DNA of 64,000 bases from Comamonas fluminis (GCF_019186805.1 NZ_CP066783.1:2059501-2123500), one strand, 5' to 3'. Shown: positions 15,514 through 25,132, numbered from the stretch's first letter. Notes: generated from the sequence alone by a model not told the origin. Numbers and translations are program-made.

Positions 15514-18500
15514 TTACGCATGGGCCTCGGCTTCGGTCTTGAGCGGCTGGCCCAGGCTGCGCAGCACGTCGCGCACCATCTGGGCGCGGGCCTTGGGGTC
15601 TTCCAGCTCTTTTTCGATGCGCAGCTTTTCGTTGCCCGCCAGCTTGATGTGCTTGTTCTTTTGAATCAGATGAATGATGTTCATCGGGTCAATCGGTGGC
15701 TGGGGCTTGAAGGTGATGTTGATGACGCCGGGCGCCGCATCGACCTTGACCACGCCGTAGGGCTGGCTCAGCACGCGCAGGCGGTGCACGTCGATCAGGG
15801 TCTGGGCCTGGGGCGGCAGCTTGCCAAAGCGGTCCACGATTTCTTCGAGCAAGGTGTCGATCTGGTCGGCCGTCTTGGCCGTGGCCAGCTTTTTGTAGAA
15901 GGACAGGCGCAGGTGCACATCGCCGCAATAGTCGTTGGGCAGCAGGGCGGGGGCATGCAGATTGATATCGGTCGATGCCGACAGCGGTGAGAGCAGGTCG
16001 GGTTCCTTGCCGTTTTTGAGGCTGCGCACGGCCTCCGACAGCATTTCGTTATAGAGCTGAAAGCCCACTTCCAGCATATTGCCGCTCTGGTTTTCGCCCA
16101 GCACCTCGCCCGCACCGCGAATTTCCAGGTCGTGCATGGCCAGATAAAAGCCGCTGCCCAGCTCTTCCATCTGCTGAATCGCTTCCAGCCGCTGCTGGGC
16201 CTGCTTGGTCAGGCTGTCCAGGTCCGGCACCATCAGATAGGCATAGGCCTGGTGGTGGCTGCGGCCCACACGGCCACGCAACTGGTGCAGCTGGGCCAGA
16301 CCGAATTTGTCGGCGCGGCTGATCAAAATGGTGTTGGCCGAAGGCACGTCGATACCGGTCTCGATGATGGTCGAGCACAGCAAAATGTTGTAGCGCTGGG
16401 CCACAAAGTCGCGCATGACTTTTTCCAGCTCGCGCTCGGGCATCTGGCCGTGGGCCACAGCAATGCGGGCTTCGGGCAGGATTTCTTCCAGCTTTTGTTT
16501 GCGGTTCTCGATGGTCTCGACTTCGTTGTGCAGAAAGTAAATCTGCCCGCCGCGCTTCAATTCGCGCAGCACGGCCTCACGAATCACGCCCGTGCCTTCG
16601 TTACGCACAAAGGTTTTGATAGCAAGACGTCTTTGAGGGGCGGTGGCTATGACCGATAAATCCCGCAAACCTTCCAGCGCCATACCCATGGTGCGCGGGA
16701 TGGGGGTGGCCGTCAGCGTCAGCACATCGACTTCGGCACGCATGGCCTTCATGGCCTCTTTGTGGCGCACGCCAAAGCGGTGTTCTTCGTCGATGATGAG
16801 CAGGCCCAGGTTCTTGAACTGTGTGGATTCGGAGAGCAGCTTGTGCGTGCCGACCACGATGTCGACCGTGCCGTCCGAGATGCCCTTGATGGCGGCGGTG
16901 ATCTCCTTGCCCGAGCGAAAACGCGAGACCTCGGCCACCTTGATAGGCCACTTGGAAAAGCGGTCGACCAGCGTCTGGTAATGCTGCTCAGCCAGCAGCG
17001 TGGTGGGCGCGAGGAAAGCCACCTGCTTGCCACCCATGGCCGCCACAAAGGCCGCACGCAGCGCCACTTCGGTCTTGCCAAAGCCCACATCGCCGCAGAC
17101 CAGGCGGTCCATGGGCTGGGGCGAAATCATGTCCTGCACCACGGCGTGGATGGCGGCACGCTGGTCGGCGGTTTCTTCAAAGCCAAAGTCAGCCACAAAC
17201 TGTTCGTAATCCGCCGTGGGGAAGCGAAAGGCATGGCCCTGGCGTGCGGCGCGGCGGGCGTAGATATTGAGCAGCTCGGCAGCGCTGTCGCGCACCTGCT
17301 CGGCGGCCTTGCGCTTGGCTTTTTCCCACTGGCTGCCGCCCAGCTTGTGCAGCGGCGCATCGTCGGGCGAAACGCCGGTGTAGCGGCTGATCAAATGCAG
17401 CTGGCTCACGGGCACATAGAGCACGGCATCGGCCGCGTATTCCAGGTGCAAAAACTCCTGCAGCGCGGGCGTGCCGTCGGGGTTTTTCTGTCCCATGTCC
17501 ATATTGATCAGCCCGCGATAGCGGCCAATGCCATGGTCGGAGTGAACAATCGGGTCGCCCACTTTCAGCTCGGACAAGTCCTTGATCAGCGCTTCCACAT
17601 CGCTGACCTGCTCCTGCCTGCGGCGTTTGCGGCCGGTGGGGCTGGTGGCAAACAGCTCGGTCTCGGTAACAAAGTCCAGACCTTCTTCCACCCAGGCAAA
17701 GCCGTTCATCAGGCCTGAGGTGGCAATGCCGACTTTCTCCGTGCTGTCCGCCTGGAATTCGGCCAGCGAATCAAACACCGGTGGGTTCACGCCCGAGGCG
17801 CGGAAAAAGTCCAGCAGGCTTTCGCGTCTGCCGTCCGATTCGGCCAGCAGCAAGGTGCGGCTTGAGGATGCTGCTATATGTTTTTGCAGCTTGGCCAGCG
17901 GGTCTTCGGCACCACGCACCACGGCCAAGTCTTCGAGCTTCTGGAAGATGGCGCTGTCGGCCACATCTTCGGTGCCGGGGCGCAGGGCCAGCTGGGCGTG
18001 TTCCTTGCTGCGCGTATAGAACTGGTCGGCGGTGAGGAACAGGCTCTCAGGCGGCAGGGCCGGGTGGTCGGGGTCGCCCTGCACCAGACGGTAGCGGTCT
18101 TTGGTGTCTTGCCAAAAGCGCTGAAAGGCGGGTTCCAGGTCTCCGTGCAGCACCACGGTGGCGTCATCGCCCAGATAGTCGAAGACGGTGGCGGTTTCGT
18201 CAAAGAACAGCGGCAGGTAGTACTCGATACCGGCGGTGGCAATGCCGGCGCCCATGTCCTTGTAGATGCGGCTGCGCGTGGGGTCGCCCTCCAGCAGCTC
18301 GCGCCAGCGGTGGCGGAACTTGGCGCGGGCATCCTCGTCCATGGGGAACTCACGCCCGGGCAGCAGGCGCACCTCGGGCACGGGGTAGAGGCTGCGCTGG
18401 CTGTCGGGGTCAAAGGTGCGAATGCTGTCGATCTCGTCGTCAAACAGATCGACGCGATAGGGCTGAGGTGAGCCCATGGGGAACAGGTCAATCAGCCCAC

Positions 18501-19005
18501 CGCGCACGGCATATTCGCCATGGCTCACGACCTGCGAGACATGCTGATAACCGGCCAGCGTGAGCTGGGCCTTGAGTTTGGCTTCATCGAGCTTTTGCCC
18601 GGTTTTGAACTCAAAGGTATAGCCCGCGAGGAATGAGGGCGGGGCCAGGCGGTACAGCGCGGTGGTGGCGGGCACGATGACCACGTCGGCGCCTTGTTCC
18701 TTATCGCGCTGGTTGATGCGCCACAGCGTTGCCAGCCGCTCGCTGATCAAATCCTGGTGGGGTGAAAAGCTGTCATAGGGCAGGGTTTCCCAGTCGGGAA
18801 ACAGGGCGCAGCGCAGCTCGGGCGCAAAAAACGCCATCTCTTCCATCAGGCGGTGGGCGTCGGCCGCATCGGCGGTGATGATGGCGGTCACCCGGCCATC
18901 GTGCTTTTCGCGCTCGCCCAGCTTGCCCAGCAGCAGCGCGTCGGCGCTACCCACAGGGCGGGGCAGATGAAAGCGTTTACCAGGAGTGAGCTTGGGCAGT
19001 TGCAT
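15514..19005 (-). CDS. mfd: Transcription-repair coupling factor
   Basis: The 1163-residue protein matches Mfd in length and domain order. An N-terminal UvrB-homology region comes first (residues about 20-450), followed by a CarD-like RNA-polymerase-interacting domain (VGDPIVHSDHGIGRYRG near residue 480) and superfamily 2 helicase modules with Walker A GDVGFGKTE (about residue 637) and DEEH (about residue 737). The C-terminal TRCF domain ends the protein. Mfd removes stalled RNA polymerase at lesions and recruits UvrA. The ATG at 19005 begins the family start MQLPKLTPGKR; an upstream ATG at 19095 would add an unrelated leader. Short repeat-like words lie in frame near 16617 and 17870. Confidence 0.96.
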   Translation of the reverse strand: MQLPKLTPGKRFHLPRPVGSADALLLGKLGEREKHDGRVTAIITADAADAHRLMEEMAFFAPELRCALFPDWETLPYDSFSPHQDLISERLATLWRINQRDKEQGADVVIVPATTALYRLAPPSFLAGYTFEFKTGQKLDEAKLKAQLTLAGYQHVSQVVSHGEYAVRGGLIDLFPMGSPQPYRVDLFDDEIDSIRTFDPDSQRSLYPVPEVRLLPGREFPMDEDARAKFRHRWRELLEGDPTRSRIYKDMGAGIATAGIEYYLPLFFDETATVFDYLGDDATVVLHGDLEPAFQRFWQDTKDRYRLVQGDPDHPALPPESLFLTADQFYTRSKEHAQLALRPGTEDVADSAIFQKLEDLAVVRGAEDPLAKLQKHIAASSSRTLLLAESDGRRESLLDFFRASGVNPPVFDSLAEFQADSTEKVGIATSGLMNGFAWVEEGLDFVTETELFATSPTGRKRRRQEQVSDVEALIKDLSELKVGDPIVHSDHGIGRYRGLINMDMGQKNPDGTPALQEFLHLEYAADAVLYVPVSQLHLISRYTGVSPDDAPLHKLGGSQWEKAKRKAAEQVRDSAAELLNIYARRAARQGHAFRFPTADYEQFVADFGFEETADQRAAIHAVVQDMISPQPMDRLVCGDVGFGKTEVALRAAFVAAMGGKQVAFLAPTTLLAEQHYQTLVDRFSKWPIKVAEVSRFRSGKEITAAIKGISDGTVDIVVGTHKLLSESTQFKNLGLLIIDEEHRFGVRHKEAMKAMRAEVDVLTLTATPIPRTMGMALEGLRDLSVIATAPQRRLAIKTFVRNEGTGVIREAVLRELKRGGQIYFLHNEVETIENRKQKLEEILPEARIAVAHGQMPERELEKVMRDFVAQRYNILLCSTIIETGIDVPSANTILISRADKFGLAQLHQLRGRVGRSHHQAYAYLMVPDLDSLTKQAQQRLEAIQQMEELGSGFYLAMHDLEIRGAGEVLGENQSGNMLEVGFQLYNEMLSEAVRSLKNGKEPDLLSPLSASTDINLHAPALLPNDYCGDVHLRLSFYKKLATAKTADQIDTLLEEIVDRFGKLPPQAQTLIDVHRLRVLSQPYGVVKVDAAPGVINITFKPQPPIDPMNIIHLIQKNKHIKLAGNEKLRIEKELEDPKARAQMVRDVLRSLGQPLKTEAEAHA

Positions 19006-19240
19006 GGCGAGTGGAAAGGGGGCGGTGCGGCCAGAGCAGGGCGCTGGCGCGGTGCATAAAACGGGGACAGATTGAGTGTGCGTGAGCCGTGCCATGAGAC
19101 GTGGTGTTCATGGGCCCGTTCGCCAGCAGCGAGCGGGGAGCTTCGCATTCACTCAAAATGGGGGCACCTCACGGTGATGCAAGCCGAGGGTCGTTCAGGG
19201 AACGACTTTCGGGCGAAGCCGCAATTTTAAAATAGAGTGC

Positions 19241-20041
19241 ATGACAGATTCGTTTTCTTCGCCTGAGCCCATGCTGGACGCCCAGACAAACCCGGTACCA
19301 GCGTCACCTTCGCAGCCAGAAAGCGTGCGCTGCTGGGCGCTTATTCCTTGCGCCGGTGTGGGCTCTCGCGCTATTGCGGCTGATGCCCCGGCGCCAGAGC
19401 TGCCCAAGCAATATCAGCCCGTCGCTGGCCAGCCCATGGTCATGCACACGCTGGCGGCCATGGGGGCGGTGCCCGCGCTGGCCCAGGTGCTGCTGGTGAT
19501 TTCGCCCAGCGATGCGTTCTGGAAGGAGCGCGAAACCCCTGACTATCTGCGCATTGCCGCATGCGGCGGTGCCACCCGCGCAGAAACCGTGGGCAATGGC
19601 TTGGCCGATCTGCTGGCCCACGGCGCAAGCCCTGAGGACTGGGTGCTGGTGCACGATGCCGCACGCTGCCTGCTGACCTCACGGCAAGTGCAAAGCCTGA
19701 TGGATGCCTGCCTGCCGGATGCTGTGGGCGGGCTGCTGGCGCTGAAGTTGCCCGATACGCTCAAGCAGCAGACGGCTGGTGGCGAGGTGGCCCGTGTGGC
19801 GCAGACCGTGGACCGCAGCGATAAATGGCTGGCGCAGACGCCGCAGATGTTCCGCATTGGGGCATTGCAGGCCGCGCTGCAGGCTGCTGGCGATGCGGTG
19901 ACCGACGAAGCCAGTGCCATGGAACTGGCGGGGTTCGCACCCCGATTGGTGCCCGGCGGGGCGCAGAACTTCAAGGTGACCTATCCCGACGACTTTGCGC
20001 TGGCCGAGGCGGTGCTGATGCAGCGCAAGGCACGTGTCTAG
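19241..20041 (+). CDS. ispD: 2-C-methyl-D-erythritol 4-phosphate cytidylyltransferase
   Basis: A 266-residue enzyme of the MEP isoprenoid pathway that joins CTP and MEP. The nucleotide-binding start (ALIPCAGVGSRA, residues about 29-40) is followed by PKQYQPVAGQPMVMHTL, the DWVLVHDAARC motif near residue 135, and QTPQMFR near residue 200. It has an N-terminal extension of about 25 residues and a small insertion within the glycine-rich loop compared with E. coli IspD. It precedes ispF; the 66-bp gap between them holds a dispersed repeat. Its start is divergent from mfd. Confidence 0.94.
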   Translation: MTDSFSSPEPMLDAQTNPVPASPSQPESVRCWALIPCAGVGSRAIAADAPAPELPKQYQPVAGQPMVMHTLAAMGAVPALAQVLLVISPSDAFWKERETPDYLRIAACGGATRAETVGNGLADLLAHGASPEDWVLVHDAARCLLTSRQVQSLMDACLPDAVGGLLALKLPDTLKQQTAGGEVARVAQTVDRSDKWLAQTPQMFRIGALQAALQAAGDAVTDEASAMELAGFAPRLVPGGAQNFKVTYPDDFALAEAVLMQRKARV

Positions 20042-20049
20042 GTTTTAAT

Positions 20050-20107
20050 TGCTCATAATTTAATAGCTGCTTGCGTTTGATTAGCAATGGCTTGATAAGG
20101 ATTTGAT
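20050..20107 (+). repeat. Dispersed ATAGCTGC-type repeat, copy 3
   Basis: The sequence TTTAATAGCTGCTTGCGTTT and the tail TTAGCAATGGC match the family core. It fills almost the whole gap between ispD and ispF, so the element must be transcribed with the operon. Confidence 0.6.
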
Positions 20108-20587
20108 ATGAATTTTCGTATAGGTGAAGGCTGGGACGTGCACGCACTGGTGCCAGGCCGCAAGCTGATTCTGGGTGGGGTGGAAGTGCCACACACGCTG
20201 GGTCTGCTGGGTCATTCAGATGCCGATGTGCTGCTGCATGCCATTACCGATGCCCTGTTTGGCGCAGCAGCGCTGGGTGATATCGGGCGCCATTTCTCGG
20301 ATACGGATGCGCAGTTCAAGGGCGCCGATTCCGCCGTTTTGCTGGCCGAAGCTGTGCGCCGTGTGCGCGCCAAAGGTTTTGAGATTGGCAATATCGACAG
20401 CACCATCGTGGCTCAGGCCCCCAAGCTGGCGCCGCATATCGAGAAGATGCGCGAGCGCATTGCGCAGGTGCTGGCGCTGGATGTGGAGCAGGTCAATGTA
20501 AAGGCCAAGACGGCAGAGAAGATGGGCCCGGTAGGCCTGCAGCAAGCCATGGAAGCGCGTGCCGTGGCGCTGCTGTACAAGCCCTGA
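20108..20587 (+). CDS. ispF: 2-C-methyl-D-erythritol 2,4-cyclodiphosphate synthase
   Basis: A 159-residue MEP-pathway enzyme converting CDP-ME 2-phosphate to the cyclic diphosphate. The zinc ligands appear in GWDVHAL (Asp10/His12) and [15 protein letters not shown] (His near residue 43). The C-terminal TAEKMGPVG motif is present. Length equals the family standard. It follows ispD on the same strand, the usual pairing, and a trimeric cytoplasmic enzyme is expected. Confidence 0.96.
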   Translation: MNFRIGEGWDVHALVPGRKLILGGVEVPHTLGLLGHSDADVLLHAITDALFGAAALGDIGRHFSDTDAQFKGADSAVLLAEAVRRVRAKGFEIGNIDSTIVAQAPKLAPHIEKMRERIAQVLALDVEQVNVKAKTAEKMGPVGLQQAMEARAVALLYKP

Positions 20588-20635
20588 TTCGGCGTTGAGG
20601 TTTTGGGTTGGAGGGCAAGGCCTGCCCCCCAGACT

Positions 20636-22135
20636 TCAGTCCTCGGAGTCTTCGTCTTTTTTGTCGCGTGGCAGGTTGCGCAGAATCTGCGGGCGCTGCA
20701 GCCGCTTTTCAGGCGCAGCAGCGGGGCTGACGCCCATGGCGCGCTGCAGTTGAAGATGGGCCACCAGCCCGCCCGATGAAGAGTTGGACAGCGCCAGAAT
20801 GCCGCCCATGCGCTGCACGGTCTTGTCCACAATCGACAGGCCAAGCCCGGCGCCAGCGGCGGCTGTGCGGGCTGAGTCTCCCCGGAAAAAGGGCTGCGTC
20901 AGGCTGGAGAGCTGCTCGGGCGGAACGCCTTTGCCGTGGTCACGAATGCGGATGACCACCCATTTCTCACTTTCCTTGGCAATCACATCGACCAGTGTGG
21001 TGTCGGTGTCAGGCGATTTGCCGTAGCGGCGTGCGTTTTCAAACAGGTTGGACACCACGCGAGCCAGCTCCACCTCATCGGCCATGACGAAAATGCCTTC
21101 GGGCACATCCATGGAAATCTGCAGTTCGCGGTGGTCTTGCACGGCATAGACGCAGGAAGCCACGACGGCGTGCAGATCAACAGGGCTGAGCGTGACACGG
21201 TGGTCAGGCCGGGCGTAGTCCAGAAATTTGTCGATAGTGGCATCGAGCTGAACAATATCGGCCACCATGTGTTCACGGGCCACATCGTCATACACGCTCA
21301 TTTCGGTTTCCAGGCGCAGCCGTGCCAGCGGCGTGCGCAGGTCGTGCGAGATGCCTGCTAGCATCACGGCGCGATCCTGTTCGAGCTTGGCCAGCTTTTG
21401 TGCCATGCGGTTGAAGCCGATGTTGACCTCGCGGATTTCGCTGGTCACGGCCTCTTCGTCGAGCTGACTGGCGTCAAAGTCACCCTCGCGCACCCGGTTG
21501 GCGGCATAGGACAGCTGCTTGAGCGGCCGGTTGATAAGGCGCGCAATGGCTGCGGCGCCGACCAAGGAGAGCAGGGCGGCGGTAATCAGCCAGATCAGCC
21601 AGGTCTGGCCGCTGGCCGGGGTGAAGCGGGACTGGTCCATCAGCAGCCAGTTGCGATCCCCGTTGATATTGAAGCCCACCCAGAGGCCGGGTTCGTTGTT
21701 GACGCTGCGGGCAACAACGGTGCCGTAACCCAGGCGCTGTGTCAGCTCTTCGGTCAGCCGCAGACCCATGGCATTTTGTTCCAGCGGCTCGAAGGTGTCG
21801 CCAGGCTCACGCGGCAGAATGCGCACGCCTTCCTGGTCGGCCATGGTCTTGATCAGCGAGATGCGATTGATGGCGTCTGAATGAACCAGTGCGGCACGGC
21901 TGAGGTTCACCAGTGATGCCACCTGCTTGGCCGTCTGCAAGGCGCGAGGTTCAAAGTCCAGTGCCCTGAGGGTCTGCAGCCAGGCCAGAATGCTGCCCAC
22001 CAGCAGCAGGGCCAGCAGGCAGAAAGTGCGCCAGAACAGGTTCAGGCCCACGGGGGAACGCGCCGTCGAACGCCGCTCGTACTCCAGAGGTACGGGGCTG
22101 GTAGCGTCGGGCGGCGTGTTGGGATAAGCGCTCAT
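20636..22135 (-). CDS. envZ: EnvZ-type sensor histidine kinase
   Basis: This 499-residue inner-membrane kinase has a transmembrane helix near residues 33-52, a periplasmic sensor region, and a second helix near residues 178-198. A HAMP linker follows, then HisKA with the phosphoacceptor in GISHDLRTPLARL (near residue 267) and a HATPase domain with NLFENARRYG, DHGKGVPPEQ and GAGLGLSIV. It is the partner of the OmpR-type regulator at 22329 and responds to osmotic or related envelope signals in relatives. The C-terminal tail is highly charged (RDKKDEDSED). It is separated from ompR by 193 bp that includes a terminator, unusual for this pair. Confidence 0.92.
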   Translation of the reverse strand: MSAYPNTPPDATSPVPLEYERRSTARSPVGLNLFWRTFCLLALLLVGSILAWLQTLRALDFEPRALQTAKQVASLVNLSRAALVHSDAINRISLIKTMADQEGVRILPREPGDTFEPLEQNAMGLRLTEELTQRLGYGTVVARSVNNEPGLWVGFNINGDRNWLLMDQSRFTPASGQTWLIWLITAALLSLVGAAAIARLINRPLKQLSYAANRVREGDFDASQLDEEAVTSEIREVNIGFNRMAQKLAKLEQDRAVMLAGISHDLRTPLARLRLETEMSVYDDVAREHMVADIVQLDATIDKFLDYARPDHRVTLSPVDLHAVVASCVYAVQDHRELQISMDVPEGIFVMADEVELARVVSNLFENARRYGKSPDTDTTLVDVIAKESEKWVVIRIRDHGKGVPPEQLSSLTQPFFRGDSARTAAAGAGLGLSIVDKTVQRMGGILALSNSSSGGLVAHLQLQRAMGVSPAAAPEKRLQRPQILRNLPRDKKDEDSED

Positions 22136-22273
22136 GAGCAGCGAAACAATCTAAGACAGCAAGTCTGCAAGCGTACGCTCAATATGACTTGCCTGAGTTA
22201 CGGGTTGTCCAAAAAGACGCAATCTTGTGTCTGCGCAATTGCAATGGATGGTTGCAGCTCAAGACTGAGTGCA

Positions 22274-22300
22274 ATAAAAACAAGCCGCAGGGAGCGGCTT
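22274..22300 (-). terminator. Terminator between ompR and envZ
   Basis: AAGCCGC (22282-22288) pairs with GCGGCTT (22294-22300) over a five-base loop, and the minus strand then reads G followed by TTTTTATT. Transcription from ompR on the minus strand meets this before envZ, so envZ may depend on read-through or its own promoter. Confidence 0.7.
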
Positions 22301-22328
22301 GCTGGGTTTCGTGCGTTGGCTGCAGCGC

Positions 22329-23060
22329 TTAGTTCATGCCATCGGGTACGAACACATAGCCCACGCCCCAGACGGTCTGGATATAGCGGGGGGCGGCGGC
22401 ATCTTCTTCAATCAGCTTGCGCAGGCGGGAAACCTGCACGTCCAGGCTGCGGTCAAAGGGCTCGAACTCGCGGCCACGGGCCAGCAGGGCCAGCTTTTCA
22501 CGCGATAGCGGCTGGCGTGGGTGGCGCACCAGGGCTTTGAGCATGGCAAATTCACCAGTGGTCAGAGGCAGTTCTTCGCCATTTTTTTGCAGCACACGGG
22601 TGCCCAGGTCGAAGTTGAAGGGGCCGAAGGTGACGACTTCATTGTCGCCCGATGGCGCTCCGGGGGCTTCCTGTGGAGGGCGGCGGCGCAGCACGGCGTG
22701 AATGCGGGCCAGCAGTTCACGGGGGTTGAAGGGCTTGCCCAGGTAGTCATCGGCGCCCACTTCCAGGCCCACGATGCGGTCCACATCTTCGCCCTTGGCC
22801 GTCAGCATGATGATGGGGGTACGGTCATTGGCAGAGCGCAGACGGCGGCAGATGGACAGGCCGTCTTCCCCGGGCATCATCAGGTCCAGCACGATCAGAT
22901 CGACAGTTTCGCGCAGCAGGATACGGTTCAGAGCCTTGCCGTCTTCGGCAATCATGATCTCGAAGCCTTCCTGCGTCAGATAACGGCGCAGCAGGTCGCG
23001 GATGCGTGCATCGTCATCCACTACGAGGATCTTGTCGGTACGGGTGCTCGTCGTTGCCAT
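22329..23060 (-). CDS. ompR: OmpR-type response regulator
   Basis: A 243-residue two-domain regulator. The receiver domain has the acidic pair in VVDDDARIRD (about residues 14-19), the phosphoacceptor Asp in IVLDLMMPGEDG (about residue 60) and the conserved Lys in MLTAKGE. The C-terminal winged helix ends with VWGVGYVF. Start at 23060 has AAGGA upstream. It is the partner of the EnvZ-type kinase and regulates porins and envelope genes in relatives. Confidence 0.94.
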   Translation of the reverse strand: MATTSTRTDKILVVDDDARIRDLLRRYLTQEGFEIMIAEDGKALNRILLRETVDLIVLDLMMPGEDGLSICRRLRSANDRTPIIMLTAKGEDVDRIVGLEVGADDYLGKPFNPRELLARIHAVLRRRPPQEAPGAPSGDNEVVTFGPFNFDLGTRVLQKNGEELPLTTGEFAMLKALVRHPRQPLSREKLALLARGREFEPFDRSLDVQVSRLRKLIEEDAAAPRYIQTVWGVGYVFVPDGMN

Positions 23061-23082
23061 GATCGTCCTTGTCGATTTATTT

Positions 23083-23100
23083 GTAACAGCCAGATTGTTA
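23083..23100. promoter_or_regulatory. Inverted repeat in ompR upstream region
   Basis: GTAACA and TGTTA form a short inverted repeat (TAACA then seven bases then TGTTA) just upstream of the ompR start. A similar GTTACGAATGTTGC lies near 23150. These could be self-regulatory sites, which is inference only. The whole 312-bp region between ompR and the SIMPL gene is AT-rich and holds no gene that I can support. Confidence 0.3.
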
Positions 23101-23372
23101 TCGCTTGGAGAAAAAAATCCAGTGAAAACGCATCGAGTTTTTCTGCTTGTTACGAATGTTGCATATATGAATAGAACAATAAATGTTTCTTCGTAGAATT
23201 TTACTTTGATTGGAACTTCTGATGCAATTGTTGTTCTATTGGTGTGTTTAATATCTGTAATTCGTACAGCAAGAGCCTCCCGTGGCTGACATGGGCTCCG
23301 TCTGTGTTGCGCTGTGATGGCTGCCTTGAACTTGTTTCAGTGACCGTCCATATATTTCCAAGGGTGAACCGC

Positions 23373-24131
23373 ATGAATTCGTTTTCCAAATCCTTCCCAA
23401 TGCGTTCCGGTGCCCGGTCAGCTTTGCTGCTGGTGGCCGTGCTGGCTGCGGGTTCCCAGGCCTGGGCGCAGAACGCTGGCAATAACGCGCAGCGTCCCAT
23501 GAACGTGGTGCAACTGGCCGCGCAGGGCGTGGTGGAGGTCAAGCAGGACTGGATGACGGCGACCTTGTCAGCCACCAAGGATGGGCGCGATGCCGCGACA
23601 GTGCAGACGCAGCTGCAAAAAGCCGTGGAGGCAGCTATGACCAGCCTGCGTGCTGATGCGCAGGCGGGGCAGATGGAAGTGAGCACGGGTAACTTTTCGA
23701 TCTCGCCGCGCTATGGCAACAACGGCAAGGTGGAAGGCTGGCAGGGCCAGGCCGATATCGTGCTGCAGGGGCGTGACTTTGTGCGTATCACTCAGTCTGC
23801 AGCCAAGGTGCAGGATATGACGCTGTCGGGCATGGGCTTTGGCCTGTCGCGCGAGGCGCGTGAAAAAGTCGAGGGCGAAGCGCAGGCCAAGGCCATTGAA
23901 AACTTCCGCCAGCGTGCCACGGCTATTTCCAAAAGCTTTGGCTTTGCGGGCTACAGCGTGCGCGAAGTCAGCGTCAACGCCAGTGGTGGCGGCATTCGCC
24001 CTATGCCGCGTGCCCGTGCGGCGAGCCTGAACATGGCCAAGATGAGCAGCTATGACGCAGCGCCTGTGCCGGTCGAGTCTGATCGCGCCGAGGTCAGTGT
24101 CAGCGTCAATGGCGCTATTCAGATGCAGTGA
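23373..24131 (+). CDS. SIMPL-domain (DUF541) periplasmic protein
   Basis: A 252-residue protein with a signal peptide (SALLLVAVLAAGSQAWA, then QNAGNN) and one SIMPL/DUF541 domain. Typical features are VVQLAAQGVVEVKQDWMTATL near residue 45, SISPRYGNNGKV in the middle, and GYSVREVSVNASGG near the end. Family members such as YggE reduce oxidative stress effects or bind lipids in the periplasm; the exact role is unsettled. I start at the ATG at 23373, where AGGG lies upstream. A terminator follows shortly after the stop. Confidence 0.85.
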   Translation: MNSFSKSFPMRSGARSALLLVAVLAAGSQAWAQNAGNNAQRPMNVVQLAAQGVVEVKQDWMTATLSATKDGRDAATVQTQLQKAVEAAMTSLRADAQAGQMEVSTGNFSISPRYGNNGKVEGWQGQADIVLQGRDFVRITQSAAKVQDMTLSGMGFGLSREAREKVEGEAQAKAIENFRQRATAISKSFGFAGYSVREVSVNASGGGIRPMPRARAASLNMAKMSSYDAAPVPVESDRAEVSVSVNGAIQMQ

Positions 24132-24164
24132 CCCTGTCAGGCAGGCTGGCGTGTTGGTATGAAA

Positions 24165-24192
24165 AAAGGAGCGGCTTGCGCGGCTCCTTTTT
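24165..24192. terminator. Bidirectional terminator between SIMPL gene and bdhA
   Basis: AAAGGAGC pairs with GCTCCTTT over a ten-base loop, flanked by A and T runs. It follows the SIMPL gene on the plus strand and lies past the bdhA stop on the minus strand. Confidence 0.75.
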
Positions 24193-24227
24193 GATTTTCA
24201 TCATGCAATCACGTTGAAACATCCAGC

Positions 24228-24262
24228 TGACCAGCGCTGGCTGCTATCTAATTGATGATCGC
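24228..24262 (-). repeat. Dispersed ATAGCTGC-type repeat, copy 4
   Basis: On the minus strand this reads TTAGATAGCAGCCAGCGCTG, a variant of the family core. It lies just past the bdhA stop. Confidence 0.45.
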
Positions 24263-24274
24263 ATTTGGCATGGC

Positions 24275-25063
24275 TTACTGCGCTGTCCAGCCGCCGTCCA
24301 TATTCCACGCCACGCCACGCACGTTATTGCTGGCTGCGGAGCAGAAGAAGACGGCCAGCTCACCCAGCTCCTCAGGCGTGGTGAACTGCATGGAAGGCTC
24401 TTTTTCGCCCAGCAGCTGCTTGGTGGCTTCTTCGTTGGAGATGCCTTGCGCAGCGGCCTTGGCATCCACCTGTTTTTGCACCAGCGGTGTCAGCACCCAG
24501 CCGGGGCAGATGGCATTGCAGGTCACACCAGTAGTGGCGTTTTCCAGAGCGGTCACTTTGGTCAGGCCCACAATGCCGTGCTTGGCGGCCACATAAGCAG
24601 CTTTTTGCGCGGAGGCAACCAGGCCGTGAACCGATGCCACGTTGATGATGCGGCCCCAGTTGGCTTTCTGCATGGCGGGCAGGGCCAGGCGCGTGGTGTG
24701 AAAGGCGCTGCTCAGATTGATGGCAATGATGGCGTCCCATTTCTCCGCAGGAAAGTCTTCCAGCTTGGCGACATGCTGAATGCCTGCGTTGTTGACCAGA
24801 ATGTCTACGCGGCCAAATTCTTCGGCAGCATATTTCATCATGGCTTCAATTTCAGTGGCCTTGCTCATGTCGGCGCCGTGATAGCCGACCTTGATGCCTG
24901 CGGCTTTGCCGGCTTCCAGAATCTGGGCCTTGGGCGCTTCAACGTCGCCGAAACCATTGAGAACAATATTGGCACCCTGGCGTGCCAGTGCAACTGCGAT
25001 ACCTAGGCCGATTCCGCTGGTCGATCCTGTCACGAGAGCGGTTTTGCCTTTCAACATGGACAT
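24275..25063 (-). CDS. bdhA: 3-hydroxybutyrate dehydrogenase (SDR family)
   Basis: A 262-residue short-chain dehydrogenase. It has the NAD-binding TGSTSGIGLGIA (residues about 12-23), the NNAG motif, and a catalytic tetrad with Ser in ASVHGLV and YVAAKHG (Tyr/Lys, near residue 157-163). The Ile-Gln-His after NNAG and the C-terminal NMDGGWTAQ are typical of bacterial D-3-hydroxybutyrate dehydrogenases. It oxidises 3-hydroxybutyrate to acetoacetate, the final step of poly-hydroxybutyrate use. The start has GGAG seven bases upstream. It is divergent from the alpha/beta hydrolase. Confidence 0.92.
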   Translation of the reverse strand: MSMLKGKTALVTGSTSGIGLGIAVALARQGANIVLNGFGDVEAPKAQILEAGKAAGIKVGYHGADMSKATEIEAMMKYAAEEFGRVDILVNNAGIQHVAKLEDFPAEKWDAIIAINLSSAFHTTRLALPAMQKANWGRIINVASVHGLVASAQKAAYVAAKHGIVGLTKVTALENATTGVTCNAICPGWVLTPLVQKQVDAKAAAQGISNEEATKQLLGEKEPSMQFTTPEELGELAVFFCSAASNNVRGVAWNMDGGWTAQ

Positions 25064-25132
25064 ACAAGGTCTCCGAATGAATTACGATGCGACGACAGCC
25101 ATTATCGGCCCCGGCTTCCAAAACGCGTTCCC

